A stretch of DNA of 64,000 nucleotides, taken from Kluyvera intermedia (lineage in GTDB: Bacteria; Pseudomonadota; Gammaproteobacteria; Enterobacterales; Enterobacteriaceae). How positions within the stretch are numbered: the stretch's first letter is position 1; each line of letters opens with the position of its first letter. Both the position numbers and the translations under genes were made by a program. Below are positions 32,880 to 41,119 of this stretch, in pieces. The notes beneath the pieces are model-generated. The model made no database searches. It had not been told where the DNA came from and worked only from the letters and a program-made list of their open reading frames with translations. The stretch lies in NCBI RefSeq assembly GCF_034424175.1, contig NZ_CP139986.1, forward strand, positions 3,100,001-3,164,000, read 5' to 3'.

Positions 32880-33596
32880 ATGAACGAAATGTTTCCTTTA
32901 GCAAGTGCCGCCGGCATGACCGTCGGCCTTGCCGTTTGTGCACTTATCATCGGGCTGGCGCTCGCGATGCTGTTCGCGGTATGGGAGTCGGTTAAATGGC
33001 GCCCAATCGCATGGGCAGGCTCAGCGCTAGTGACCGTGTTACGCGGTCTGCCGGAAATCCTGGTGGTGCTGTTTATCTACTTCGGCTCCTCTCAGTTACT
33101 GCTGACGCTCTCCGATGGTTTTACGATTAACCTTGGCTTTGCGCAGATCCCGGTGCAGATGCAGATCGAAAACTTCGATGTCAGCCCGTTCCTGTGCGGC
33201 GTGATTGCCCTCTCCTTGCTTTATGCGGCGTATGCATCACAAACGCTGCGTGGCGCACTGAAGGCGGTACCGATAGGTCAGTGGGAATCCGGCCAGGCGC
33301 TGGGGCTGTCAAAAAGCGCGATATTCTTCCGCCTGGTGATGCCGCAGATGTGGCGTCACGCGCTCCCAGGGCTGGGTAACCAGTGGCTGGTACTGCTGAA
33401 AGATACCGCGCTGGTATCGCTGATAAGCGTTAACGATCTGATGCTACAAACCAAAAGCATTGCTACCCGTACCCAGGAGCCATTTACCTGGTATATCGTT
33501 GCGGCGGCCATTTACCTGGTGATTACTCTGCTGAGTCAGTACATCCTCAAACGCATTGACCTGCACACCACTCGCTTCGAACGGAGACCAGGCTGA
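32880..33596 (+). CDS. artQ: Arginine ABC transporter permease ArtQ
   Basis: A 238-residue inner-membrane permease with about five helices. It carries the conserved binding-protein-dependent transport (EAA) loop LKAVPIGQWESGQALGLSKS that contacts ArtP. I chose the ATG at 32880, which gives MNEMFPLASAAGMTVGL as in K-12; the preceding codon TTG is a poor alternative. Its stop overlaps the artM start by one base (TGATG). Confidence 0.95.
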   Translation: MNEMFPLASAAGMTVGLAVCALIIGLALAMLFAVWESVKWRPIAWAGSALVTVLRGLPEILVVLFIYFGSSQLLLTLSDGFTINLGFAQIPVQMQIENFDVSPFLCGVIALSLLYAAYASQTLRGALKAVPIGQWESGQALGLSKSAIFFRLVMPQMWRHALPGLGNQWLVLLKDTALVSLISVNDLMLQTKSIATRTQEPFTWYIVAAAIYLVITLLSQYILKRIDLHTTRFERRPG

Positions 33597-34264
33597 TGCT
33601 CGAGTATTTACCGGAACTGATGAAAGGGCTGCACACCAGCCTGACGCTCACCGTTGCTTCGATTGTCGTTGCGCTGATACTGTCGCTGATTTTCACCATC
33701 ATCCTGACGCTGAAAACGCCGGTGCTGGTATGGGTGGTTCGTGCCTACATCACCCTGTTTACGGGCACACCGCTGCTAGTGCAGATCTTTTTGATCTACT
33801 ACGGCCCGGGCCAGTTCCCGTCGCTGCAAAATTATCCGGTGGTGTGGCACCTGCTGTCTGAACCGTGGCTGTGCGCGCTGATTGCGCTGTCACTTAACAG
33901 TGCGGCGTATACTACGCAGCTGTTTTTTGGCGCCATTCGGGCTATCCCGGAAGGTCAATGGCAGTCATGCAGCTCGCTGGGCATGAGCAAGAAAGACACA
34001 CTGGCAATTTTGCTGCCGTATGCGCTTAAACGCGCGCTCTCTTCTTACTCCAACGAAGTGGTGCTGGTGTTTAAGAGTACGTCGCTGGCTTACACCATTA
34101 CGCTAATGGAAGTGATGGGCCACGGGCAGCTTCTGTACGGACGTACCTATGACGTGATGGTATTTGGTGCTGCCGGGCTGGTCTATCTGGTGGTGAATGG
34201 CCTGCTGACACTGATGATGCGTTTAATCGAGCGTAAAGCGCTAGCCTTTGAGCGTCGCAACTAG
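33596..34264 (+). CDS. artM: Arginine ABC transporter permease ArtM
   Basis: A 222-residue permease, partner of ArtQ in the heterodimeric channel. It has five hydrophobic helices and the EAA loop IRAIPEGQWQSCSSLGMSKK. The start is coupled to the artQ stop. Two hairpins follow: TTATTGC with GCAATAA (34267-34288) and the main terminator at 34291. Confidence 0.96.
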   Translation: MLEYLPELMKGLHTSLTLTVASIVVALILSLIFTIILTLKTPVLVWVVRAYITLFTGTPLLVQIFLIYYGPGQFPSLQNYPVVWHLLSEPWLCALIALSLNSAAYTTQLFFGAIRAIPEGQWQSCSSLGMSKKDTLAILLPYALKRALSSYSNEVVLVFKSTSLAYTITLMEVMGHGQLLYGRTYDVMVFGAAGLVYLVVNGLLTLMMRLIERKALAFERRN

Positions 34265-34290
34265 ATTTATTGCATAAGTAGCAATAAATG

Positions 34291-34325
34291 AAACGGATAA
34301 GTCACTGGCTTATCCGTTTTTTTTT
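34291..34325 (+). terminator. Rho-independent terminator of artPIQM
   Basis: An 11-bp stem AAACGGATAAG (34291-34301) with its complement (34309-34319), 7-nt loop and nine T. It separates artM from the independently controlled artJ. Confidence 0.92.
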
Positions 34326-34333
34326 GCAAATAG

Positions 34334-34372
34334 AAAAAATACTTAATCAACTATATTGCATATAAATTCACA
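34334..34372 (+). promoter_or_regulatory. ArgR operator of artJ
   Basis: The downstream box ATTGCATATAAATTCACA (34355-34372) matches the ARG consensus at 17 of 18 positions. The upstream box at 34334-34351 is weaker (about 13/18) and lies 3 bp away, the normal ArgR spacing. A further palindrome, TGGCAT-N9-ATGCCA (34376-34396), lies next to it. E. coli artJ is strongly repressed by ArgR and arginine. Confidence 0.75.
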
Positions 34373-34441
34373 TAATGGCATTGTAGCTATATGCCACACG
34401 CAGGGCAGCAACCTATAAGCCAGACAGACAGGAGCACATCC

Positions 34442-35173
34442 ATGAAAAAATTAGTATTTGCCGCCTTACTCGCCACCGTAGCCGCAGGCGCTCATGCCGC
34501 AGATAAAATCAGCTTTGGCGTTTCCGCGACCTATCCTCCATTTGAATCAATGGATGCAAACAACCAGATTGCTGGCTTTGATATCGACCTTGCCAATGCG
34601 CTGTGTAAGCAGATGCAGGCTGAATGTACCTTTACCAACCATGCGTTTGATAGCCTGATCCCCGCGCTGAAATTCAAAAAATATGATGCGGTGATTTCAG
34701 GTATGGATATCACGCCGGAACGTAGCAAACAGGTTGCCTTTACCGACGCCTACTACGCGAACTCTGCGCTGGTCATCGCTAAAAAAGATACCTACAAAAC
34801 CTTTGATGATTTGAAAGGCAAGCGTATCGGTATGGAAAACGGTACCACCCACCAGAAATACCTGATGGATAAACACCCGGAAGTCAAAACCGTGGCCTAC
34901 GACAGCTATCAGAATGCTTTTATCGACCTGAAAAATGGCCGTATTGATGGGGTGTTTGGTGATACCGCCGTGGTCAACGAGTGGCTGAAAACCAACCCGC
35001 AGCTGGGTGTTGCTACCGAGAAAGTGACCGACCCGCAGTACTTCGGTATTGGTCTGGGGATTGCGGTGCGTCCAGATAACAAAGCGCTGCTGGAAAAACT
35101 CAACGGCGCGCTGAAAGCGATTAAAGCCGACGGCACCTACCAGAAAATCAACGACAAGTGGTTTGCTGAATAA
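34442..35173 (+). CDS. artJ: Arginine periplasmic binding protein ArtJ
   Basis: ArtJ is the high-affinity L-arginine binding protein of the Art system. The 243-residue precursor has a signal peptide (MKKLVFAALLATVAAGAHAA) and the same SBP_bac_3 blocks as ArtI (SYPPFESMDANNQIAGFDID-type TYPPFESMDANNQIAGF, GMDITPERSKQVAF, NGTTHQKYLMDKHP). The start at 34442 follows AGGAGCACATCC; in-frame codons upstream are not part of the signal peptide. It is monocistronic between two terminators and has its own ArgR operator. Confidence 0.96.
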   Translation: MKKLVFAALLATVAAGAHAADKISFGVSATYPPFESMDANNQIAGFDIDLANALCKQMQAECTFTNHAFDSLIPALKFKKYDAVISGMDITPERSKQVAFTDAYYANSALVIAKKDTYKTFDDLKGKRIGMENGTTHQKYLMDKHPEVKTVAYDSYQNAFIDLKNGRIDGVFGDTAVVNEWLKTNPQLGVATEKVTDPQYFGIGLGIAVRPDNKALLEKLNGALKAIKADGTYQKINDKWFAE

Positions 35174-35182
35174 ATAACGACT

Positions 35183-35212
35183 CCCCGGTAAGCGCTAACT
35201 TACCGGGGTTTT
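35183..35212. terminator. Terminator between artJ and the convergent kinase gene
   Basis: A perfect 10-bp stem, CCCCGGTAAG (35183-35192) with CTTACCGGGG (35199-35208), followed by TTTT. It ends artJ and lies only 5 nt from the stop of the convergent histidine kinase gene. Confidence 0.85.
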
Positions 35213-35216
35213 ACCA

Positions 35217-36689
35217 TTACAGCGGGACAAAGAAGCGGAAGCAGGCACCCGACGCGGCATCCACCAGGCGAATATTACCGCCATGCAGTTCCAGCATTCT
35301 TCGCACGATAAGCAACCCCAACCCACCGCGATTTTCCCTTACGCTCTGCGGACTTAATGCCGAAGGACGCTGGAATAACTGCTCGCGAAGCGCTTCCTCC
35401 ACGCCCGGCCCGCTATCGGCAACCTCGACCTGGAGCCGTTCATTTTCCTGCCAGACTCGCAGTATCACCGTACCCCCGGATGGCGTGTGGCGCACCGCAT
35501 TATCCAGCAGGTTTGTGACCACTCGCTCAATCATCGACACATCAGCATTGAGCAACGGCAGCCCCCGCGAAATCTCCACCTTCAGCGTTAACTGGCGTGT
35601 CTCGATAGTCAGGTCAAACTTCTGCGCCACGTCCTGAATCAGTTCGCCGATGGCAAACGGTTCACGCTGCGGCTTCATCCCGCCGTGTTCCAGCTTCGCC
35701 AGTTCAAACAGTTGCTGAGAAAGGTGGCGCACCTTATGGCCCTGCCGCAGCGCAATCGACAGGTACTGTCGATTATCTTCAGGCGAGAGCGTGTCGGCCT
35801 TTAACGAAAGGGTTTCCAGATACCCGAGCAATGAGGTCAGCGGCGTACGCAGGTCGTGCGAAATATTGGCGATAAACTCGCGGCGCTGGCGGTCGCTATC
35901 GGAGAGTTTCTCCCACTGACTGGTAATCTTCCGCGCCAGTTCAATAAATGTATTGCGCAATATGGCCACTTCGTTGGAAGTATCAGCAACCAGCGGCTGC
36001 TGCGCCAGTTGCCGAATGGCGCTGATACTGTCCTGGTCGAGCCCCGCGACGTGTGAGGTGAGCTGCCTTACCGGACGAGCGACCCAATACCACACCAGAA
36101 TACCCGCCAACAGACCAAACAGGGCGACCAGCAGCAGCGACCACAGCAGCGTATTCCACAACGCTTTACGCCATGCGTTATCCGCTAGCGCATTCAAGTT
36201 TTCCCCTTCAAGGATGATATAGAGATAGCCGTGCAGGTTACCGTTTAGCAGCACCGGGGCCACGCTAAACACTTTCTCTTTATCCAGACTCCGCGGGTCG
36301 TCGCCGTAAATCGGCCATGCAGCGCCATCAAGAAAGGCTTTTAACGGTTCGACGTTAATTTGTTTACGTTTCATGTGACCCGGCGGGGCCGCATCAGCCA
36401 CGATGTTACCGTCCCTTGAGACTAGATAAAGCTCAACGCTGGGATTAAGCGTCATCAGCCGATCAAAAAGCATTTTCAGCGTCTGACGATTCACCTCGCC
36501 CTGCTCATCCAGCAGCGGTTCACGATTGACAATTTGCTGCGCCAGGCCCGCCGAAAGGCGCTGCACCATGGCATTACCAAACTGGCTGCTGTTATAAAGC
36601 TGAATGCTACAGGCCGCGATCGCGCACAGCAGCAAAATGGCGGTAAAGACCAGCGTGAGCTGTTGGCTAAGGCTGAATCGACGGCTCAT
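35217..36689 (-). CDS. Sensor histidine kinase of an unnamed two-component system
   Basis: A 490-residue inner-membrane kinase: helix 1 at about 11-31, a periplasmic sensor of roughly 145 residues with VELYLVSRDGNIVAD (PAS/Cache-like), helix 2 at 177-201, HAMP (about 203-260), the phospho-accepting His278 in FIANISHDLRTPLTSLLGYL, and a HATPase domain with N box NLLDNAVRHT, G1 VADSGPGV and G2 GGLGLLIVRRMLELHGG. Its start overlaps the regulator's stop by 4 nt. K-12 has no such pair between artJ and rlmC. The periplasmic domain gives no clue I can read about the signal. Confidence 0.9.
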   Translation of the reverse strand: MSRRFSLSQQLTLVFTAILLLCAIAACSIQLYNSSQFGNAMVQRLSAGLAQQIVNREPLLDEQGEVNRQTLKMLFDRLMTLNPSVELYLVSRDGNIVADAAPPGHMKRKQINVEPLKAFLDGAAWPIYGDDPRSLDKEKVFSVAPVLLNGNLHGYLYIILEGENLNALADNAWRKALWNTLLWSLLLVALFGLLAGILVWYWVARPVRQLTSHVAGLDQDSISAIRQLAQQPLVADTSNEVAILRNTFIELARKITSQWEKLSDSDRQRREFIANISHDLRTPLTSLLGYLETLSLKADTLSPEDNRQYLSIALRQGHKVRHLSQQLFELAKLEHGGMKPQREPFAIGELIQDVAQKFDLTIETRQLTLKVEISRGLPLLNADVSMIERVVTNLLDNAVRHTPSGGTVILRVWQENERLQVEVADSGPGVEEALREQLFQRPSALSPQSVRENRGGLGLLIVRRMLELHGGNIRLVDAASGACFRFFVPL

Positions 36690-37408
36690 GGTGCGAACTC
36701 TTTGTGCTCAGTGGCGAACTTATACCCTTTCCCCCATACGGTCAGAATGATGTCAGGCTCAGCGGGATCTTTCTCAATTTTGACGCGCAGACGGTTAATG
36801 TGGGTGTTGACGGTATGTTCGTAACCTTCATGTTGATAGCCCCAGACATTTTCCAGTAATGCCAGACGCGAGAAGACTTCTCCTGGATGGCGGGCAAACC
36901 AGTACAGCAGTTCAAACTCGCGGGGCGTCAGCTCAATGGCTTCGCCATGCAGCCGCACTTCGCGGGTCAGCGGGTCAATGTTCAGACCGTGGCTGGCAAT
37001 CGAACCACTTTGCAGACGCAGCGTTTGCCCCATCGCCTCCTGGCGGCGAAACAGCGCCTTCACACGGGCGATCAATTCCAGCACCGAGAAAGGTTTGGCC
37101 AGATAGTCATCCGCGCCCATTTCCAGCCCCAGTACCCGGTGGCTTTCACTGGTGCGTGCGCTGATAATAATGACCGGCAGGTAGCGGGTCATTTGACGAA
37201 TACGGCGGCAGATTTCGAGCCCATCGACGCTTGGCAGCATTAAATCGAGGATCACCGCATCCCAGACTTCGCTTTCAAGCCGTTCCAGCGCCCGAGCACC
37301 ATCGGCTTCGTGCGCAATCTGATAGCCCTCATCCTGCAAATTAAGCCGCAGCAGAGTAGCGATATCGGTGTCATCTTCGATTAATAGGATTTTCCTGGCG
37401 CTGTTCAT
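36686..37408 (-). CDS. OmpR/PhoB-type response regulator
   Basis: The 240-residue partner of the kinase. The receiver domain has acidic pocket Glu11-Asp12-Asp13, phospho-acceptor Asp55 (AVILDLMLPS), Ser/Thr switch (ISAR) and Lys105 (DDYLAKPF). The C-terminal winged helix shows LTPREFELLYWFARHPGEVF and VNTHINRLRVKIEKDP, then ILTVWGKGYKF. It is first in the operon, with a GGGTGA ribosome site. Targets are unknown; autoregulation is common in the family, but no obvious direct repeat was found in the short upstream region. Confidence 0.92.
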   Translation of the reverse strand: MNSARKILLIEDDTDIATLLRLNLQDEGYQIAHEADGARALERLESEVWDAVILDLMLPSVDGLEICRRIRQMTRYLPVIIISARTSESHRVLGLEMGADDYLAKPFSVLELIARVKALFRRQEAMGQTLRLQSGSIASHGLNIDPLTREVRLHGEAIELTPREFELLYWFARHPGEVFSRLALLENVWGYQHEGYEHTVNTHINRLRVKIEKDPAEPDIILTVWGKGYKFATEHKEFAP

Positions 37409-37509
37409 GTTATTTCACCCGTTCTTTTTTTAAAGCTTAACGCAGTCGGGCGCGTCGAGTTATCACATTTAATTTAAACTTTGGCGGGATGGAGATGGGG
37501 ACGGGGTTT

Positions 37510-37597
37510 CCCCTCACCCTAACCCTCTCCCCAAAGGGGCGAGGGGACTGGCCGAGCTCGATGTGCTCCCTCTCCCTTTTAGGGATGGGGTGAGTGT
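37510..37597. repeat. Dispersed GC-rich palindromic repeat downstream of rlmC
   Basis: CCCTCACCCTAACCCTCTCC with AAAGGGGCGAGGGG, then GCTCCCTCTCCC with AGGGATGGGGTGAG, form nested imperfect hairpins. The core word is shared with 23269-23314. It lies between the response-regulator promoter and the rlmC stop and may end rlmC transcription. Confidence 0.55.
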
Positions 37598-38725
37598 CTA
37601 ACGCCGGACAAGCAACGTCAGAACTTCATAATGCGCCGTATGGGGGAACATATCGAACAGCTGCACTTTCGCCACCTGATACCCCGCGAGGTGAGTAAAA
37701 TCCTTCGCCATACTTTGCGCATTACAGCTGGAATAAACGATAAACTCCGGCGCCATCTCACTTAAATAGTCGCACAGCGCCTTGCCAATACCGCGACGTG
37801 GCGGGTTCACCAGCACCAACTGTGGCACTTCACCCTGGGCGGTGGCGAACTGAGTAGAGTCCAGCGCCTGGAAGTGCAGCTTTTCTAAGCCTAATTCCGC
37901 CGCCGACTGTTTCGCGCAGGCAATGGCTTCTGGGGCGATTTCAATGCCGGTCAGGGTCATTTCCGGGGTGGCACAGTGCAGGCCAAAACCACCGACGCCG
38001 CAGAACAGATCCCACATATGATTCACCGGCAGCGCCCTCACCCAGTCACGCGCGGTGGCGTACAAGCTGCTTGCCACCGTCGGGTTAGTCTGGAAGAAGC
38101 TCTGCGGGCGGATCCACAGCGGCACGCCGTTAAAAGTTTCCGCCAGCGCTTGCTGCTGGGTGAAAAAGATCTCCTGCTCGCCTTCCATAATCGCCATATG
38201 CACCGGCTGAATATTAGCGGTAATCACCTTCAGCTGCGGCAACTGCGCCTGTAGCCACGGCAGCGCCGCGCGAAGTTGCTCAAGCTTGCTTTGCGAACGC
38301 AGTACAAAGCGCAGCATCATGCCGCCCTCTTTCTGGCTTTCGGTGAGCAGCACATATTTCAGCTCACCGCGCTTACGCGCTACGTTATACGGTGTCAGCC
38401 CTGCACGAGCGATAAACGGCTTAAGTGCCGCAAAGACCGGCGCAAAGGTTTCTGGATAGAGCGGACAGTCGGTTAAATCTTCCGGCGTACCGTCACGGTG
38501 CAGCATACCCAGCAGCGGCTTTTCGACGCTGCCGCTGACCACCATTTTGGCTTTATTACGAAAGCCTTGTTCCGGCCCGCTAACCGGTGCGCACCACTCG
38601 GCAACGGCGAAATCTGCCAGCAACGTCTGGAGATCGGCCATTTTGGCCGCAAGTTGCTCTGAAATCGGCTGCTCAATCCACTGACAGGAACGGCAACGGT
38701 CGGCATTAAAAAGTGCGCACTGCAT
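37598..38725 (-). CDS. rlmC: 23S rRNA (uracil-747 C5)-methyltransferase RlmC
   Basis: RlmC (formerly RumB/YbjF) makes m5U747 in 23S rRNA from S-adenosylmethionine. The 375-residue protein has the iron-sulfur cysteines C3, C11, C14 (MQCALFNADRCRSCQW) and one in DLTDCPLYP, the SAM site MWDLFCGVGGFGLHCA, and the catalytic Cys in FIVYSSCNAQSMAKD after LVLVNPPRRGIG. Length matches K-12. It lies 42 nt after ybjO on the same strand. Confidence 0.96.
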   Translation of the reverse strand: MQCALFNADRCRSCQWIEQPISEQLAAKMADLQTLLADFAVAEWCAPVSGPEQGFRNKAKMVVSGSVEKPLLGMLHRDGTPEDLTDCPLYPETFAPVFAALKPFIARAGLTPYNVARKRGELKYVLLTESQKEGGMMLRFVLRSQSKLEQLRAALPWLQAQLPQLKVITANIQPVHMAIMEGEQEIFFTQQQALAETFNGVPLWIRPQSFFQTNPTVASSLYATARDWVRALPVNHMWDLFCGVGGFGLHCATPEMTLTGIEIAPEAIACAKQSAAELGLEKLHFQALDSTQFATAQGEVPQLVLVNPPRRGIGKALCDYLSEMAPEFIVYSSCNAQSMAKDFTHLAGYQVAKVQLFDMFPHTAHYEVLTLLVRR

Positions 38726-38767
38726 AGAAAGACCTTCAAAAAAACGAGGGCGTGGATTGTATCACCG

Positions 38768-39256
38768 TTATTGTAAGCGGAAAAATCGACGCGAAGCTGG
38801 AGGGACAAAAAGCAGGAATAACACCAACAGGTCCGGCATTTTTTGCAGCACCAGTGAACGGAAGATTTCCCGTTTAGACTCCCCGGCAATGCTGAACAGT
38901 TCAGGGTAGCCGTAGCCCAGCGATGCAGCCCACAAATAGCTTGCGGCAATAACTTGGGTCAGCAGATAGACCCAGCGCGCCCAGTTGCGTCCTTTCACCA
39001 GCGAGAAGGCACAGCCAATCTCAACGAAGACCAGCACCAGAGAACTTAAGAATACCAACGTTAGCGTCCAGGTTTGCACGCTGCGATGAATAAAGTCGCC
39101 AATACCGGACAGCCCCAACAGGTTGAATATCATCAACAGATCAAGACAGCGGATTAAAATAATCGCGAGCGCAGCCACCTGCACCAAAGCAGGAACATTC
39201 AGACGGGCGTGCGTACGACGGCTTCGAGTAAACAATTCCAATGTATTGCCTTCCAT
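38768..39256 (-). CDS. ybjO: Inner-membrane protein YbjO (DUF2593)
   Basis: A 162-residue protein with four hydrophobic helices, matching K-12 YbjO (HARLNVPALVQVAALAIILI, GIGDFIHRSVQTWTLTLVFL, WAASLGYGYPELFSI). Function unknown. I chose the ATG at 39256, which gives MEGNTLELFTRSRRTHARLN and the K-12 length; a 31-residue upstream extension would overlap the potI 3' end and is unlikely. It lies 58 nt after potI. Confidence 0.92.
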   Translation of the reverse strand: MEGNTLELFTRSRRTHARLNVPALVQVAALAIILIRCLDLLMIFNLLGLSGIGDFIHRSVQTWTLTLVFLSSLVLVFVEIGCAFSLVKGRNWARWVYLLTQVIAASYLWAASLGYGYPELFSIAGESKREIFRSLVLQKMPDLLVLFLLFVPPASRRFFRLQ

Positions 39257-39314
39257 GAAAACGATGCCGCGAAGGTTCGCGGCATCGACTGCATCCTTAT
39301 CGATTTTAAGTGGA

Positions 39315-40160
39315 TTATCCGCGTCTTGCACGTTGGATATCGCGCACACGTTGTTTTTCTGCGCGCGCCATCAGATACCAGGCGATTAATCCGACAATTC
39401 CGACGACGCCTAAGATAAGTGAGGCCAACGCGTTGATCTCCGGGTTCACCCCCATACGCACGCTGGAGAAGACCAGCATCGGTAAGGTGGTGGCCCCTGG
39501 GCCGGAAACGAAGCTGGCGATCACCAAATCATCCAGCGACAACGTGAAGGCCAGCAGCCAGCCAGAAATCACCGCCGGCATAATCATCGGCAGCGTGATG
39601 ATGAAAAAAACCTTCAGCGGCGTCGCGCCAAGATCCATCGCCGCCTCTTCAATCGACCGGTCAAGCTCACGCAGACGTGAGGAGATCACCACCGCCACGT
39701 AAGCGGTACAGAAGGTTACGTGCGCCAGCCAGATGGTGAGCATGCCGCGATCCGCCGGCCAGCCGATAGCATGTGCCAGCGCCACAAACAGCAGCAGCAG
39801 CGACAGGCCGGTTATCACATCAGGCATCACCAATGGCGCGGTGATCATAAAGGCAAACCCGTTCGATCCGCGAAAACGTCCAAAGCGAACCATCACCATG
39901 GCCGCAATGGTCCCAAGCACTGCCGCCATAGTGGCAGCCGCAGCAGCAATGGTCAGGCTAAGGCCCACCGCGCTCATCATCGCGTCATCACGGAATAGCT
40001 CGCCGTACCAGCGCGTCGACCAACCCGCCCAAACGGTCACCAGCTTCGAGCTGTTAAACGAGTAAATCACCAGCATCAGCATCGGCGCGTACAGGAAGGT
40101 AAACCCAATCACCAGAATCAGGATGCGCCACGGCGAACGCACGACCGGTAAGTTATTCAT
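39315..40160 (-). CDS. potI: Putrescine ABC transporter permease PotI
   Basis: A 281-residue permease of the PotFGHI putrescine importer with six helices and the EAA loop EEAAMDLGATPLKVFFIITL. I chose the ATG at 40160, which overlaps the potH stop by 4 nt and gives MNNLPVVRSPWRILIL as in K-12; a longer reading into potH has no merit. Last gene of potFGHI. Confidence 0.96.
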   Translation of the reverse strand: MNNLPVVRSPWRILILVIGFTFLYAPMLMLVIYSFNSSKLVTVWAGWSTRWYGELFRDDAMMSAVGLSLTIAAAAATMAAVLGTIAAMVMVRFGRFRGSNGFAFMITAPLVMPDVITGLSLLLLFVALAHAIGWPADRGMLTIWLAHVTFCTAYVAVVISSRLRELDRSIEEAAMDLGATPLKVFFIITLPMIMPAVISGWLLAFTLSLDDLVIASFVSGPGATTLPMLVFSSVRMGVNPEINALASLILGVVGIVGLIAWYLMARAEKQRVRDIQRARRG

Positions 40161-41110
40161 CCGTGATCCCCCATCTGTTTTTGCTGATATTTGTGGAACC
40201 ACATGATCGGCACGATCAGCAACAAGAGCATGACGATCGCCACCGCCGAGGCCACCGGCCAGTCGCGGTTGTTGAAAAACTCCTGCCACAGCACGCGACC
40301 AATCATGATGCTGTCCGGGCCACCCAGCAGTTCCGGGATCACAAACTCCCCGACCGCCGGGATAAACACCAGCATCGATCCGGCAATAATCCCGCCTTTG
40401 GTCAGTGGCACAATCACGCTAAAGAAGGTTTTCAGCGGGCGGACGCCGAGATCCAGCGACGCTTCCACCAGTGAATAATCAATACGTGTGAGCGCGGTAT
40501 AAATCGGTAACACCATAAACGGCAGATAGGCGTAAACGATGCCGATATAGACGGCCAGGTTGGTATGCAGAATAGTCAGCGGCTGGTCGATAACGCCTAA
40601 CCACATCAGGAAGTTGTTCAGCACTCCGTTGTTTTTGAGGATCCCCATCCAGGCGTAGACACGAATCAAAAACGAGGTCCACGACGGCAAGATAACCAGC
40701 AGCAGCAGGATATTACGGGTCGACGGTTTGCTGTGCGCCACCGCCCAGGCCAGCGGGTAACCAAGCAGCAGACAGAAAATCGTTGAGATCCCCGCCACCT
40801 GAAGCGACTGTAAATAAGCCTCAAAATAGAGCGGATCGTCGGTCAATTGCAGGAAGTTGGCGAAATTCAGGGTCAGGGATAGCTGACCATCCGCCCATTC
40901 CATTAAATCGGTGTACGGCGGGATCGCTCGCGCCATTTCGGCGAGGCTGATTTTAAACACAATCAAAAACGGCAGTAAAAACAGCAGGATCAGCCACACA
41001 TACGGCAGCGCAATCACCAACTTGCGACCGTGTTTCATATTGATACGCGCCAGCCACAGGGCGATACCGCCCGGTTTATGCGGACGCGCCGGAGGTTCAT
41101 AAATACTCAT
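40157..41110 (-). CDS. potH: Putrescine ABC transporter permease PotH
   Basis: A 317-residue permease forming the channel with PotI. Six helices begin at KLVIALPYVWLILLFLLPFL, and the EAA loop is VEASLDLGVRPLKTFFSVIV. Length equals K-12. The start follows AAGGAGCGGCG, 9 nt after potG. Confidence 0.96.
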   Translation of the reverse strand: MSIYEPPARPHKPGGIALWLARINMKHGRKLVIALPYVWLILLFLLPFLIVFKISLAEMARAIPPYTDLMEWADGQLSLTLNFANFLQLTDDPLYFEAYLQSLQVAGISTIFCLLLGYPLAWAVAHSKPSTRNILLLLVILPSWTSFLIRVYAWMGILKNNGVLNNFLMWLGVIDQPLTILHTNLAVYIGIVYAYLPFMVLPIYTALTRIDYSLVEASLDLGVRPLKTFFSVIVPLTKGGIIAGSMLVFIPAVGEFVIPELLGGPDSIMIGRVLWQEFFNNRDWPVASAVAIVMLLLLIVPIMWFHKYQQKQMGDHG

Positions 41111-41119
41111 CGCCGCTCC

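Noticed and set aside
40161..40289. A 43-codon N-terminal extension of potI
   Set aside because: It overlaps potH out of frame; the coupled ATGA start at 40160 gives the K-12 protein.
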